A stretch of 64,000 bases of DNA from Anniella stebbinsi. Taxonomy: Eukaryota > Chordata > Lepidosauria > Squamata > Anniellidae. The notes under the pieces were generated by a model. It was given only the letters and a program-made list of their open reading frames with translations. It did no database searches and had not been told where the DNA came from. The stretch covers positions 202,286,017-202,350,016 of the forward strand of contig JARDYH010000004.1 of NCBI GenBank assembly GCA_029215795.1, in the 5' to 3' direction. Of this stretch, positions 11,836 through 21,250 are shown piece by piece. Both the position numbers and the translations under genes were made by a program. Positions within the stretch are counted from its first letter, which is position 1. Every line of letters starts with the position of its first letter.

Positions 11836-12198
11836 TGTAGACAAGCCTGCCTGACTGAAATAAAGACAAAAATCCTGCCAAAATAAAATGCAGGGGGAAG
11901 GAAGTGGGATGCCTGTCACTCCCACAGGGGGTTGTGGGTTGGGCATCCCAGCAGGGGCAGATTGACTTTAAGAAAGACCATCTGCTCCACCAACTCAGAA
12001 TCCAAGCAGGAGCAGTGGGGTTGGATAGTGGAGACAGAGACTCTGCGTGTGCCTGCTGCTAATCCACACCCACATCCTTCAGGATCACCTCCTCCTGACC
12101 CTCAACCATGCTGAGGACATCGAAAATCTCAGATGTGAGGTCCATCAGTGGGCTCCCCTCTACCAATATAGGAGTCTGTGATTTTCTTCCTGCCAGGG

Positions 12199-12199
<1 letters not shown>

Positions 12200-12235
<36 letters not shown>
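12200..12235. repeat. (CTG)n microsatellite, about 12 units
   Basis: About 35 bp of uninterrupted CTG. The poly-Leu and poly-Ala frames across it have no other protein features, so no gene is called. Confidence 0.95.
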
Positions 12236-12456
12236 ACCACCTGCATCGGCAGGGAGGGGACTTTTCCCTGCCTCAAAAAGTGACCTGCGGGCACTACTTT
12301 CAGCCTCAAGCCCCTGTGACTATTGATGCTGGCCCAATGAGGAAGGGCGCCTGAGTTTAACTGCGGGTGAGAGAACCTGCCTACTGGTCCCACCAGTACC
12401 TCGCCCACGCCCACCTCTGACTCCTCTGTCTAGCCCAAACTCAGAAGTTGTGCCAC

Positions 12457-12482
12457 TTGTTGTTGTTGTTGTTGTTGTTGTG
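12457..12482. repeat. (TTG)n microsatellite
   Basis: Eight to nine TTG units. The poly-Gln minus-strand frame is an artefact. Confidence 0.95.
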
Positions 12483-12584
12483 TGCTGTTTACAATGTGTG
12501 CATATTGTGTGTGTGCTCCTTTGCCCAAACATCGTGTAACAGCCAGGCTACAGTCCACAAACAGCCAGGCACGCACCCACAGAG

Positions 12585-13915
12585 AAAGGGGGAGAGAGAT
12601 GGGGGAACTCTTAACACACACACACTAAGCAGCTAGTAACAATGGGGCCCTCTTGAAGACATTGTGAGCGCTGCACCTTGGCACCTCCCGGCGGCTCCTG
12701 CGATGCATGGTGAATCGACGCCTCTTGGTACGACAGGCTTTTTCTTGGCGCCGCCCACACCACCCTCGTGGTGCATTGTGGCACCAGCTGGAGGGGTGGC
12801 TGGGAGCATTGGCTCCCCTACTCTCTAGTAAGTGATTTTTTGGGGGGGGAAATTAACAGAATGGGGGGGAGGATAGCGGAGGCGGTGCAGTGAGCTTGCA
12901 GCTCACTGCTCCAGCCCCTTTCCCTGCTGCCTGCTCCAACTTTTAAAAAATCACACTAAATGGCAACTTTTTTAAAGTCGGAGCAAAGGCATTTGGGTCA
13001 ATATGCCTTCGCACTGGCGGCTTCGGCATGTAAATGAAGATGAGACCAGTGCGAAGTCTTATCGGCCGCTCGTTTAGAGGCTTCCCTGTCAGTGCGAAGT
13101 CAACGAGGCGGAAACCTCTCGTTTAGAAAGTGGAAGAGATGGGAATGGAATAAATACAATTAAGGAATTTTAAAAAATATTTTTGTTTTCCTCAAGACAA
13201 TCAAGAGGAATGAGGCAAAGGATAACAGTGAGATAAAGGGGGGAGAGAGAGAAAGCCCAAGTTCCACCCAAAAAAATAAATAAAAGTCTCTCCAAACAAA
13301 GTACCCACCCCAAAGATCACTCCTACAGACAGTTACAATATATTAAAATAGGAAGTAATAAACACAACAGATATGAGAGAGAGATAGGGGGAGGGAACCT
13401 GAACACACACACTAAGCAGCCAGTAAGTAATGGGAAGAAAGGGGGGAGATGGGAAGGGAACAAACGCACTTAAGAGATTTTTAAAAATATTTTAATGTTT
13501 TTTTTTCCTCAAGACAAGCAGAGGAATGAGGCAAGGGATAATGGTGGGATAAGGGGGGAGATAGAGACAGCCCAAGTTCCACCCCAATAAAAAAAATAAG
13601 TGTCTCTCCAAACAAAGTACCCACCCCCAAAGACCACTCCTACAGACAGCTACAATATGTTAAAATCAGAAGGAAAAAAACACAACAGATATGAGAGAGA
13701 GAGATGGGGGGGTGGGGAACCTGAACACACACAAACGAAGCAGCCAATAAGTATAAAGTAATGGGGGGAAAGGGGGGGAGATTGGAATGGAACAACAAAC
13801 AAATTTCAGGGATTTTTTTAAAAAATTCCAAGAGTGAAGAAAGACAAAAGATAAGGGTGGGAGATGAAGAAACCCTAACCCAAAATGCAAACAAATACAC
13901 TCTCCACCCCAACCA
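12585..13915. repeat. Tandem array, period about 311-330 bp, interrupted once
   Basis: Each unit starts GAGAGAGAT(A/G)GGGG and carries CACACACACTAAGCAGC and GAGATGGGAA(T/G)GGAA. It then carries CCTCAAGACAA, AGCCCAAGTTCCACCC, TCTCTCCAAACAAAG and ACACAACAGATATGAGAG. Anchor words fall at 13136, 13447 and 13777. A head fragment at 12585-12642 shows the array once began further left. Unrelated sequence at about 12643-13125 interrupts it. The third unit is degenerate. No coding function is seen; the array may be the interior of a GTGCA-ended DNA element ending near 14085. Confidence 0.75.
12643..13125. mobile_element. Unclassified insertion within the tandem array
   Basis: About 480 bp disrupt a unit whose left part ends at 12642 and right part resumes at 13126. 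It contains the repeated words CAGTGCGAAGTC and CTCGTTTAGA(G/A) near its right end. No ORF or clear terminal repeat is seen. Confidence 0.4.
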
Positions 13916-14240
13916 CCCAGTCCTCCAGTCCAGAGATCAGAATCTATCCAAATTGCTTCGGATTGATCCACTTTGCTTTGAATCAATCCAGACCTCCCCC
14001 AACTCACCTTTGATCTGTTGCTCTGTCTTCTGAATCACCCTGATTTGCTTCGGATTCGGGATTCTGAAACAGAGCATTGCACAGCACTATTTAAAACTAT
14101 GAACTTTAAAAAATTCCTAAAACATCATAGCTTTGAAGGGATCTGCTCCAAATTTGGCACAGCTAAAGACCTACTTAATAGTTATCACTGTACCAAGTTT
14201 CAGTTCTTTATCTTTAAAAATAAGGGAGCTGTAAGCAGTT
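13916..14240. mobile_element. Right end of a GTGCA-type DNA element
   Basis: GCTTCGGATTGATCC and TTTGCTTCGGATTCGGG words run up to GAGCATTGCACAGCACT near 14083, an end similar to other elements in the window. Sequence to 14240 is not assigned. Confidence 0.4.
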
Positions 14241-14768
14241 GATTAATTTCCATTGACTAGAGTGGTTATCTGAAAACAGGTGGTTTTCTGACGTGTAATC
14301 TGACGGGGCAGAGTAAGGGGAGCAGCTCTGAAATCGGGGCAGAGAATTACCTCAATAGAGCTCTGCCTCGAATTTCGAGGCAGAGAAGACCCATTTGCAC
14401 AATCCTACTGTTTAGTAGGATCTCTTGACTACATGGAATTATGCCAAACTGAAAAATTATTAAAAGTGCATATGTGGGAAGCAATTAAATTCCTTCAATG
14501 TTTCATAGCTGAAAAATGTTTCATAGTTTGACAAGAATCAGTTGCCTAATAAATTATAAGAACTTTGTATATTTAAGAATTACTTTGCTGGATTAGATGA
14601 AAGGCTTGTCTTGTTGGGAATTCTTTTTCTAACTGTAATTAGTCACGTGTTTCTGGGTCACTGTAAACATGATGGGCTAGATCCAGACCAGGTTAGTCAT
14701 GGTTAAGTCACATTGAAATCAATATGAAAAGTTAAATCATGACTAACAAATCCAACTGAAATCAATGG
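14241..14768. other. No gene seen
   Basis: 14665-14765 has an imperfect inverted stretch (GTTAGTCATGGTTAA versus TTAAATCATGACTAAC) that may be a small fold-back repeat. Confidence 0.35.
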
Positions 14769-14776
14769 GACCTACC

Positions 14777-14964
14777 TAGAGATGTGAAGGCCTGGAAAAA
14801 AAACTGGAAAAATTCAGGAAAAAAATTTTTTCCCTGTTTTTGCAAAAATGTTTGTTTTTTTCTGAAAAAAAACAGGGAAAACCTGGAAATTTTCAGAAAA
14901 AAAGGAAAAAATTGTGTGTGTTTTCCAAATTTTTCCAGGTTTTTTCTGGGCCTTCACATCTCTA
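14777..14964. mobile_element. 188-bp hAT-type MITE with 8-bp target duplication
   Basis: The ends TAGAGATGTGAAGGCC and GGCCTTCACATCTCTA are perfect 16-bp inverted repeats. They are flanked by identical 8-bp direct repeats GACCTACC at 14769-14776 and 14965-14972. An 8-bp duplication is characteristic of hAT transposition. The interior is A/T homopolymer-rich and itself loosely palindromic; no protein is encoded, so it would have needed a transposase in trans. Confidence 0.9.
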
Positions 14965-14972
14965 GACCTACC

Positions 14973-15272
14973 TATAATGAACTTGCTGTGGATCCAACAA
15001 AATGATGAGAGCTTACACCTCTTATTTGCCCTTGCATCTGCTAATCAGAGTATACCCCTACACTAGTATATTCAGTTGAGCTAGCAGAGGTATCCTCCAT
15101 GAGTTTATCTAATTCAGGTACGAGGAACCTCAAGCCTGAGGTCAAAAGCTGGCCCTCTAGGAGGTCACAATCTGGCACTTTGGTGATCCCCAATGGCCAT
15201 GCCTCTTTTCCCTATTTCTGCCCACCTTCATAAAACCACCAATCATCTGGTGGTTTCCTAGCATCTATGCAG
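14973..15272. other. No gene seen
   Basis: Unique-looking sequence between the MITE and the next DNA element. Confidence 0.4.
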
Positions 15273-15913
15273 GTTTTTTTAGGGGTGTGCATGGACCCAA
15301 AGAATCAGATTGGAATCAGAATCGGAACTGGAACCGATGCCTCGGATCGGATTGGATCAGAGGCTTCCCAGTTCGGATCGTATCCGATTCCAATCCAAAA
15401 ATCGGACGTCCAATTTTCGAATCGGACGCCATTTTAGGTGTTTTCGCCATAGGCTTGCATTGGGGGATAGAAAGCTTTCCCCCAATGCAAGCCTATGTGA
15501 AAAACATGGGGGTGGGAGAGTGGGGACCTAACTCTCCCCCTCCCTATCCCTCCCACCCACTCGCGCTCCTTACCTGCCAGGGCCGGCCGCTGCCACCCAC
15601 TGGTCCTTTCTACTGAGAAACAGGCTTCATGGCCTGCCTCTCAGTAACACGCTAGGTGACATCATCACCTGGCGTGCTACTGAGAGGCAGGCCGCAAAGC
15701 CTGTTTCTCAGTAGAAGGGACCAGCGGATGGCAGCGGATGGCCCTGGCAGGTAAGTGGGGACCTCCCCATCCCTGTCCCTCACCCCCACTCACGCTCCAC
15801 TGGTCCCTTCTAATGAGAAACAGGCTTCATGGCTTGCCTCTCAGTAGCGTGCTTGGTGATGTCATCACCCGACGAGCTACTGAGAGGAGGGCCGCGAAGC
15901 CTGTTTCTTAGTA

Positions 15914-15918
15914 GAGGG
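15914..15918. repeat. 5-bp target-site duplication (left), GAGGG
   Basis: It matches GAGGG at 21800-21804 on the other side of the LTR element. A 5-bp duplication is normal for Ty3/gypsy integrases. Confidence 0.9.
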
Positions 15919-16467
15919 TGTAAGGGAAAAATGCCCTAGAGCAAATCTCCTGTCAGGAGTGTGCAGAACTCGGAGACACAAACCAAGACTCACGTATTTA
16001 TCAAAGCAGCATTATTCATCAAAAGACAGGTTCAGCAGTTTAAAATATTTCTCTACAGCAAGGCCCATCGTTGCCATACCGAGATCAGCGGCCAGCTCCT
16101 ACCGTGCGGGCTAAAACTTGGCATCACCTTCCCCACCAAGAACCAACTCCCCTTCTCAAGCCAGGGTTTTTGTCCCTTCCCCTGGAATGTTCCCCCTCCC
16201 AGTCCGGCGCCAGAACTCTTCTCCTCTTCACACCTCCTACGCCAGCCTTGAAGTTTACAGCTGGAGATAGCCCCGGCCTTCCTGCTCTGGAGTCCTTGAA
16301 TCCCTTATCTCTCCCCAGATGGCAACCCCAGGGCCGTTTGTCTCTCTAATGTCTACACAGCTATATGAAACCATCTTACCAAATCCTATTTCCTACCAAC
16401 GCTACTTTCCCCCTAAAGTCCTCGTTCTCCTCCTCCAACCAGCACAGTCTATCTGATCCCCTTTACA
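15919..16467 (-). repeat. 3' LTR of the Gmr1-like element (549 bp)
   Basis: It reads TGTAAGGG...CCCTTTACA on the plus strand, giving short inverted ends. It appears identical by eye to the copy at 21251-21799. As the element is on the minus strand, this is its downstream LTR. The last codons of pol (stop at 16449-16451) lie inside it. Confidence 0.95.
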
Positions 16468-19400
16468 CCTCCCCCCTTAAGATGGAACTGAGGGAGTTTC
16501 ACCTCCCTTTTCTTGGGTTCTGGTTTCTTTCTCTCTCTCACTCTCTCTACTCTCTGCTCTCTCTCAGTTCCATCTCCACTTTCTCTCCGTTCTACTAACT
16601 CTCTCTCGGGTTCTGGTTCATCCAAGTACCGGCGGGACAACCCATCTGCCACCACGTTCTCTTTTCCTTTAATGTGGGTAACTGTAAAGTCATAGTCCTG
16701 TAAGGCTAGACTCCACTGCAACAACTTTTGGTTGGTGTTCTTTACTCTAGCCAACCAGCACAGCGGAGAATGGTCAGTCTGCAACGAGAAGGGGCGCCCC
16801 CACAAATACGGCCGCAATTTCTTAATGGCCCACACAATGGCCAGGCACTCCTTTTCGATGGTGGCCAGGGCTTTCTCCCGGGGTAGTAGTTTCTTACTGA
16901 TGAAGGCAATGGGGTGCGACTGTCCCTTTTCATCTTCTTGTAGCAACACCCCCCCCAAACCTCTTTCAGAGGCATCGGTCTGCAATATGAACGGTTTATC
17001 AAAATCTGGCGCCTGTAACACTGGGCGCCTCCGCAAGCAGCGCTTGAGGCTTTCAAACGCTTGCTGACACTGTGTCGTCCAGGGCACTCTAATGGGCTGT
17101 CGTTTCCGACAGAGATCCGTGAGGGGGGCCACCAGGGCACTAAAGTCAGGCACAAAACGTCGGTAGTACCCTGCTAATCCCAGGAATGACTGCACCTGTT
17201 TCTTAGTCTGTGGCGTCGGCCAGTTTTGAATAGACTCTACCTTCGCCTCCAGCGGTTTCACACTGCCCCCTCCTACCCGATGTCCCAAATACGTCACTTC
17301 CCCCAACCCAAATTGACACTTGGTCGCGTTAACAGTCAATCCCGCTTGTTTCAAACGCCCAAGCACCTGAGCCAGATGTTCTAGGTGCTGCTCCCACGTC
17401 TGACTGTAGACTGCGATGTCATCCAGGTAAACACATGAAAAGGCCCCCAGACCCCTCAAAACCCCATCCATTAACCTTTGGAAGGAATTTGGGGCGGACT
17501 GCAAGCCAAAAGGCATCATTTTGAATTGATACAAGCCTTTGGGAGTGGCAAAAGCAGTCTTTAAGGCCGACTCCTCATCTAGAGGCACCTGCCAATAGCC
17601 CTTGGTCAAATCTAATGTGGAAATGTACTTTGCCCGCCCCAGCGTCTCAATACATTCTTCGGTGCGGGGCATGGGATAGGAATCGCCCCTCGATATGGAA
17701 TTTAACCGCCTGAAATCTAAACAAAATCTAATTTTCCCATCTCTTTTGTTTACTAACACAATGGGGGAGGACCATGGGCTATGGCTTTCTTGTATCACTT
17801 CCAGCGCCAACATTTCTTCCACCTCTTTTTGTATGATCTCGGCATGTTTCCCTGTGATCCTATAGTTGGGGACGCGGATGGGAGGGTGGTTTCCTGTGTG
17901 TATGGCATGCGTAATGAGGTTTGTCCTTCCTGGCAACCCAGAAAATAACTCTTTGAATTTTTGTAGCTGTTGTTCCAGCTGCATCCGCTGGGTGGCAGTC
18001 AAAGCCTCCGAAAACGTCGCTTGTTCTAACCCTCCCTTGTGTCGGTACTCTTTCAATAGTTCTGCCTTGGGCACCTCCATGTCTACCTTCTGCACTCTCA
18101 CCTCACGTTCTCTAAACTTCTTCATCATATTTACATGGTAGACCTTGGGTCGTCCCTTACCCTGGGGCGGTTTTAACAAGTAGTTCACCTCATTCAAGCG
18201 CTTTTCCACCACCAAAGGCCCCTCCCAGCGTACAGCCAATTTTTCGGGCTTCACCGGTTTTAAAACCAACACTCTCTCCCCCTCCTGAAACGTCCGCAGT
18301 CTGGCCCCCCGGTCGTACCACTTCTTCTGCCCCTGCTGCGCCCGAGCCAAGTTCGTCTGCGCGGCCTCCCCTACTTCTCGGAGAACATTTTGCAAATTTT
18401 GTATATAGCTCACCACCGAGGCAGGTCTCGTCGTCTCTCCCCCCTCCCACTTTTCTCTCATCAAAACCAATGGTCCCCGCAACTCCCTCCCAAACAGCAT
18501 TTCATTCGGTGAGAACCCCAAACTGTCCTGTGGGGCATCTCGGTAAGCAAACATCAAATAAGGCAACGCAACATCCCAATCTTTGTGATGCGCCACTGCA
18601 TAAGCTTTTAACATTTTTCCCAAGGTCTGATTAAATCTTTCGACTAAACCATTTCCTTCATGATGGTAGGCCGCCGAGGTGCACTGCTGTACGCCCGCCA
18701 ACTTCCATAGTTCTTTCAACAGTTGGGACATAAAGCCGCTGCCCAAATCGTGTACCAACAATTTAGGCATTCCTAAGCGAACAAACACAGACATTAGGGC
18801 TTTAGCGATCTGTTCTGCGGTAATGGCGTTCAATGGTACAGCCTCTGCATACCGGGTGGCATAATCTACTAGGGTGAGAATATATTTCTTCCCTGTTCTA
18901 GTGGCCGGGGCAAAAGGCCCCAAAATGTCTACTCCCACTTTCTCAAAAGGGACTTCCGAAATGGGGGACGGTTGTAAGGGTGCTCTAGGGTGGTCCCGTG
19001 GGTACCCCACCCGCTGGCAAGGCTCGCAGGACCCACAAAACTCTCGAATGTCGGCTGCCACTGAGGGCCAGTAAAAACCCCTGCTTACCCTCGCCAGCGT
19101 GCGACGGATCCCCAAGTGCCCACCCCACAAGGTCTCATGCGCCGCCTCCATCACCCGAGTCCTGAAGTCTTTGGGCACCACCAGTTGTTTCTTCTCAATC
19201 CCCCCTCCCTTCTTTGGGCGGAATACACGATACAACATTCCCCTTTCCCATCTGAATCCCGCCCATCGTCTCCCTCCTCCTGTTAACTCTTTTCCAGCCG
19301 CCCGATCTCTACACGGCTGTAAGGAGGGATCACTTAGTTGCCCCTGTCGAAATCCCGGCTCCTCCGCCTCTCCCACAGTAATTTCTTCGCTAACTTTCTC

Positions 19401-20204
19401 CTCCGAGGACCCTTTCTCCGCCGCCGTTTCTTCGTCGGACTCGGCTACCCCCTTCACCCGCTGGCTACGCGTAACCACTGGCATTACTGATGTTTTAAAA
19501 CATATATCATTGCCTAACAAAAATAAAGGGCCGGTCTTATGGACTAATACTGTCATTTCTCCTTGCCAATCCCCAAACTCCACTTCTATGCGTGCCAGCG
19601 GGGCTTCAAAGGGTGCGGCCCCATATGGCGTGACCCTTAAGGTCTGTTGGGTAAGTTTTTGTCCCTCCTTCAGCAAACTGACATGGATGGACGAAACGTC
19701 GGCTCCGGTATCCCGCTGGGCTCTCGTCACCCGCCCATTCACCCGGATTAACTCACAGAACTGACGCCGGCTCCATTGAAGCTGCGCCGGTGAGACCAAG
19801 CTCATCGACAGATCTTGGGTAGCTTGTTGCACCACTCCCACCGGCGGCTCGCTGGTGTCTTCTCCGCGGCTCTGCTCTCCCGCCTCTCCTGCGGCGTATT
19901 CCCACTCCGTCTCTCGCACCTCTCCTTCACTCTCATCGCTCCAATTTGACGAGGATGATGCTGGCGCCGCCGCCGCCGCTCGCACCAATGCTCTCGCTGG
20001 GGCTGCTTTTTCGGCCCCCGCCGGGTATCTCGCCGCCAGCTTCGGGCAGTCCCGCTTAATGTGGCCTTTTTCCTTACAATAAAAACACCCCTCCGCCGGT
20101 GGCTTGACTCCCACGCGCTGCTGCTCGCGCTCGGCGCGCTCTCCCATTGGCCACGCTGCCTTCTTTCTCGGAGTCACCTCTCCTGGTCGCCAACTCTCTT
20201 TCTC
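16449..20204 (-). CDS. pol: Pol polyprotein of the Gmr1-like element (NC knuckle-PR-IN-RT-RH)
   Basis: It is open from just after the gag UGA (20205-20207), in gag's frame; the first possible non-AUG start is a GTG at 20177. Residues below count from that GTG. A CCHC knuckle (CFYCKEKGHIKRDC) is at 31-44 and the protease DTGA at 156-159. The integrase zinc domain has H347, H354, C384 and C387. The integrase core has D417, D477 and E513 with D35E spacing, then a GPY/F-like module near 651. RT has YLDD at 917-920. RNase H has D1068, E1110, D1135 and a late D1178. Integrase upstream of RT is the Gmr1-like order. All main catalytic residues are present. The frame ends 19 nt inside the 3' LTR. Expression probably needs UGA readthrough or another bypass; whether the UGA is normal for the family is not known. 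Confidence 0.93.
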   Translation of the reverse strand, partial: EKESWRPGEVTPRKKAAWPMGERAEREQQRVGVKPPAEGCFYCKEKGHIKRDCPKLAARYPAGAEKAAPARALVRAAAAAPASSSSNWSDESEGEVRETEWEYAAGEAGEQSRGEDTSEPPVGVVQQATQDLSMSLVSPAQLQWSRRQFCELIRVNGRVTRAQRDTGADVSSIHVSLLKEGQKLTQQTLRVTPYGAAPFEAPLARIEVEFGDWQGEMTVLVHKTGPLFLLGNDICFKTSVMPVVTRSQRVKGVAESDEETAAEKGSSEEKVSEEITVGEAEEPGFRQGQLSDPSLQPCRDRAAGKELTGGGRRWAGFRWERGMLYRVFRPKKGGGIEKKQLVVPKDFRTRVMEAAHETLWGGHLGIRRTLARVSRGFYWPSVAADIREFCGSCEPCQRVGYPRDHPRAPLQPSPISEVPFEKVGVDILGPFAPATRTGKKYILTLVDYATRYAEAVPLNAITAEQIAKALMSVFVRLGMPKLLVHDLGSGFMSQLLKELWKLAGVQQCTSAAYHHEGNGLVERFNQTLGKMLKAYAVAHHKDWDVALPYLMFAYRDAPQDSLGFSPNEMLFGRELRGPLVLMREKWEGGETTRPASVVSYIQNLQNVLREVGEAAQTNLARAQQGQKKWYDRGARLRTFQEGERVLVLKPVKPEKLAVRWEGPLVVEKRLNEVNYLLKPPQGKGRPKVYHVNMMKKFREREVRVQKVDMEVPKAELLKEYRHKGGLEQATFSEALTATQRMQLEQQLQKFKELFSGLPGRTNLITHAIHTGNHPPIRVPNYRITGKHAEIIQKEVEEMLALEVIQESHSPWSSPIVLVNKRDGKIRFCLDFRRLNSISRGDSYPMPRTEECIETLGRAKYISTLDLTKGYWQVPLDEESALKTAFATPKGLYQFKMMPFGLQSAPNSFQRLMDGVLRGLGAFSCVYLDDIAVYSQTWEQHLEHLAQVLGRLKQAGLTVNATKCQFGLGEVTYLGHRVGGGSVKPLEAKVESIQNWPTPQTKKQVQSFLGLAGYYRRFVPDFSALVAPLTDLCRKRQPIRVPWTTQCQQAFESLKRCLRRRPVLQAPDFDKPFILQTDASERGLGGVLLQEDEKGQSHPIAFISKKLLPREKALATIEKECLAIVWAIKKLRPYLWGRPFSLQTDHSPLCWLARVKNTNQKLLQWSLALQDYDFTVTHIKGKENVVADGLSRRYLDEPEPERELVERRESGDGTEREQRVERVRERKKPEPKKREVKLPQFHLKGGGVKGIR
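16468..16478 (-). promoter_or_regulatory. Polypurine tract (plus-strand primer) of the Gmr1-like element
   Basis: On the minus strand AAGGGGGGAGG directly abuts the 3' LTR, the expected position for plus-strand priming. It lies inside the end of the pol frame. Confidence 0.85.
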
Positions 20205-20207
20205 TCA
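20205..20207 (-). other. In-frame UGA between gag and pol
   Basis: gag and pol share one frame and are separated only by this UGA, followed by GAGAAAGAG. It could be a programmed readthrough site or a recent nonsense change; the downstream location of the CCHC knuckle favours the second slightly. Confidence 0.6.
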
Positions 20208-21173
20208 TCCTCCACTTCGACTCCCTTCCGGCTCCCGCTTACCGAAAGCGCTCAATCGATCCGCCATCTGCGCGGCTTCCGCGGCCGTACTCGGGTCTTT
20301 TTCTCCCATCCAGGCATCGTAGCGCTCTGGGAATTGCTTGGCAAGCTGCTCTTTAACGATCAACTCTTGCAGCTTTTCCTTATTGTCCGCTCCCGCCGCT
20401 TCCGCCCAGGTTTCGAAAACCGCCTTCAGTCGTGTCGCGAAAGCCGTGTAGGTCTCTTTAGGTCTCATTGTCAACTGCCGAAATTTCTTCCTGCAGTGCT
20501 CCGCTGAGAGCGCATATTGCGTCCTCACCAGCTTTTTAAAGTTCTCATAGTCCGACCGTGACTCCCTCGGCAGCGTCGCCATTAAATCCAATAGCGCCCC
20601 TGATACTTGGGTCCGGAGAAGGCCCATCCTCTGGTTCCCGATCACTCCCACCTCTTCGCATGCCGCCTCAAACACCGTAAAAAACGACACTACATCGTCC
20701 CCTTCCTTGTACGCCGGGAACATCCGTCTATCCAAGCGCGGTGTGGTCGGCGGCGCTGGGGTGGCCATTGTCTGCTGGAGGGCTTCCTCTCTCTCCTCCT
20801 TCAACTTAGCCCACCTCATCTGCTGTGTCGCCAGCTCCAAATAATCTGCATACATCTGCCGGATCCGTCTTTCCTGTTGATCCATCTCTTCCCTTGCGAG
20901 GCTCCTCTCTGCCTCCCCGCTGTCTCCACTCCGGGGCAGCGGCGCCTTGGGTCGCGTCCCGCTTCGGCTCTCGCCGGCCGACACCGCCACAGGGGCCTGC
21001 TTACTTGCTGCTCTTTTCTTTAGCTCGGTCACCCCTCCTGAGACGTCGCCCACCACCCATTCCTCAATGGTCGCCTGGCCGGGCCCCATGGCCCCTTCAT
21101 CCCCCCCGACAACCGGCAGCAGCTGCTCCACTGTCTCGATACCTTGCAACTTTTTTATTTCCTTCCCGGGCAT
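20205..21173 (-). CDS. gag: Gag of the Gmr1-like element, SCAN-like capsid
   Basis: A 322-residue protein starting at an ATG 77 nt inside the 5' LTR boundary. Residues 85-135 are charged and likely helical or coiled (EEMDQQERRIRQMYADYLEL). Residues 150-310 are capsid-like. Within them, 229-308 (LQELIVKEQLAKQFPERYD and DPSTAAEAAQMADRL) resemble the vertebrate SCAN domain, a dimerisation module of zinc-finger transcription factors thought to descend from Gmr1-like Gag. The frame ends at UGA. Unusually, the CCHC nucleic-acid-binding knuckle is encoded after that UGA, so unextended Gag would lack nucleocapsid. It acts as the structural particle protein of the element. Confidence 0.88.
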   Translation of the reverse strand: MPGKEIKKLQGIETVEQLLPVVGGDEGAMGPGQATIEEWVVGDVSGGVTELKKRAASKQAPVAVSAGESRSGTRPKAPLPRSGDSGEAERSLAREEMDQQERRIRQMYADYLELATQQMRWAKLKEEREEALQQTMATPAPPTTPRLDRRMFPAYKEGDDVVSFFTVFEAACEEVGVIGNQRMGLLRTQVSGALLDLMATLPRESRSDYENFKKLVRTQYALSAEHCRKKFRQLTMRPKETYTAFATRLKAVFETWAEAAGADNKEKLQELIVKEQLAKQFPERYDAWMGEKDPSTAAEAAQMADRLSAFGKREPEGSRSGG

Positions 21174-21232
21174 TGCTGTCGCCGCTTCTCACCCTGCACT
21201 TACTGTTTGTTTTCTCCGCTTCTGCACAACAT

Positions 21233-21250
21233 CCCACCGCTAAGCCACCA
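21233..21250 (-). promoter_or_regulatory. Candidate primer binding site of the Gmr1-like element
   Basis: On the minus strand TGGTGGCTTAGCGGTGGG starts directly at the LTR edge. The initial TGG pairs with a tRNA CCA end. I could not assign the tRNA. Confidence 0.55.

Noticed and set aside
11243..12621. Frames with poly-Asp, poly-His, poly-Tyr, poly-Leu, poly-Ala or poly-Gln runs
   Set aside because: They are translations of the (GAT)n, (AAT)n, (CTG)n and (TTG)n microsatellites and have no other protein features.
15961..16349. Two 92-96 codon frames in the LTR, repeated at 21293-21681
   Set aside because: Same frames in both LTR copies, on the strand opposite to the element's genes, with no domain; by-products of LTR identity.
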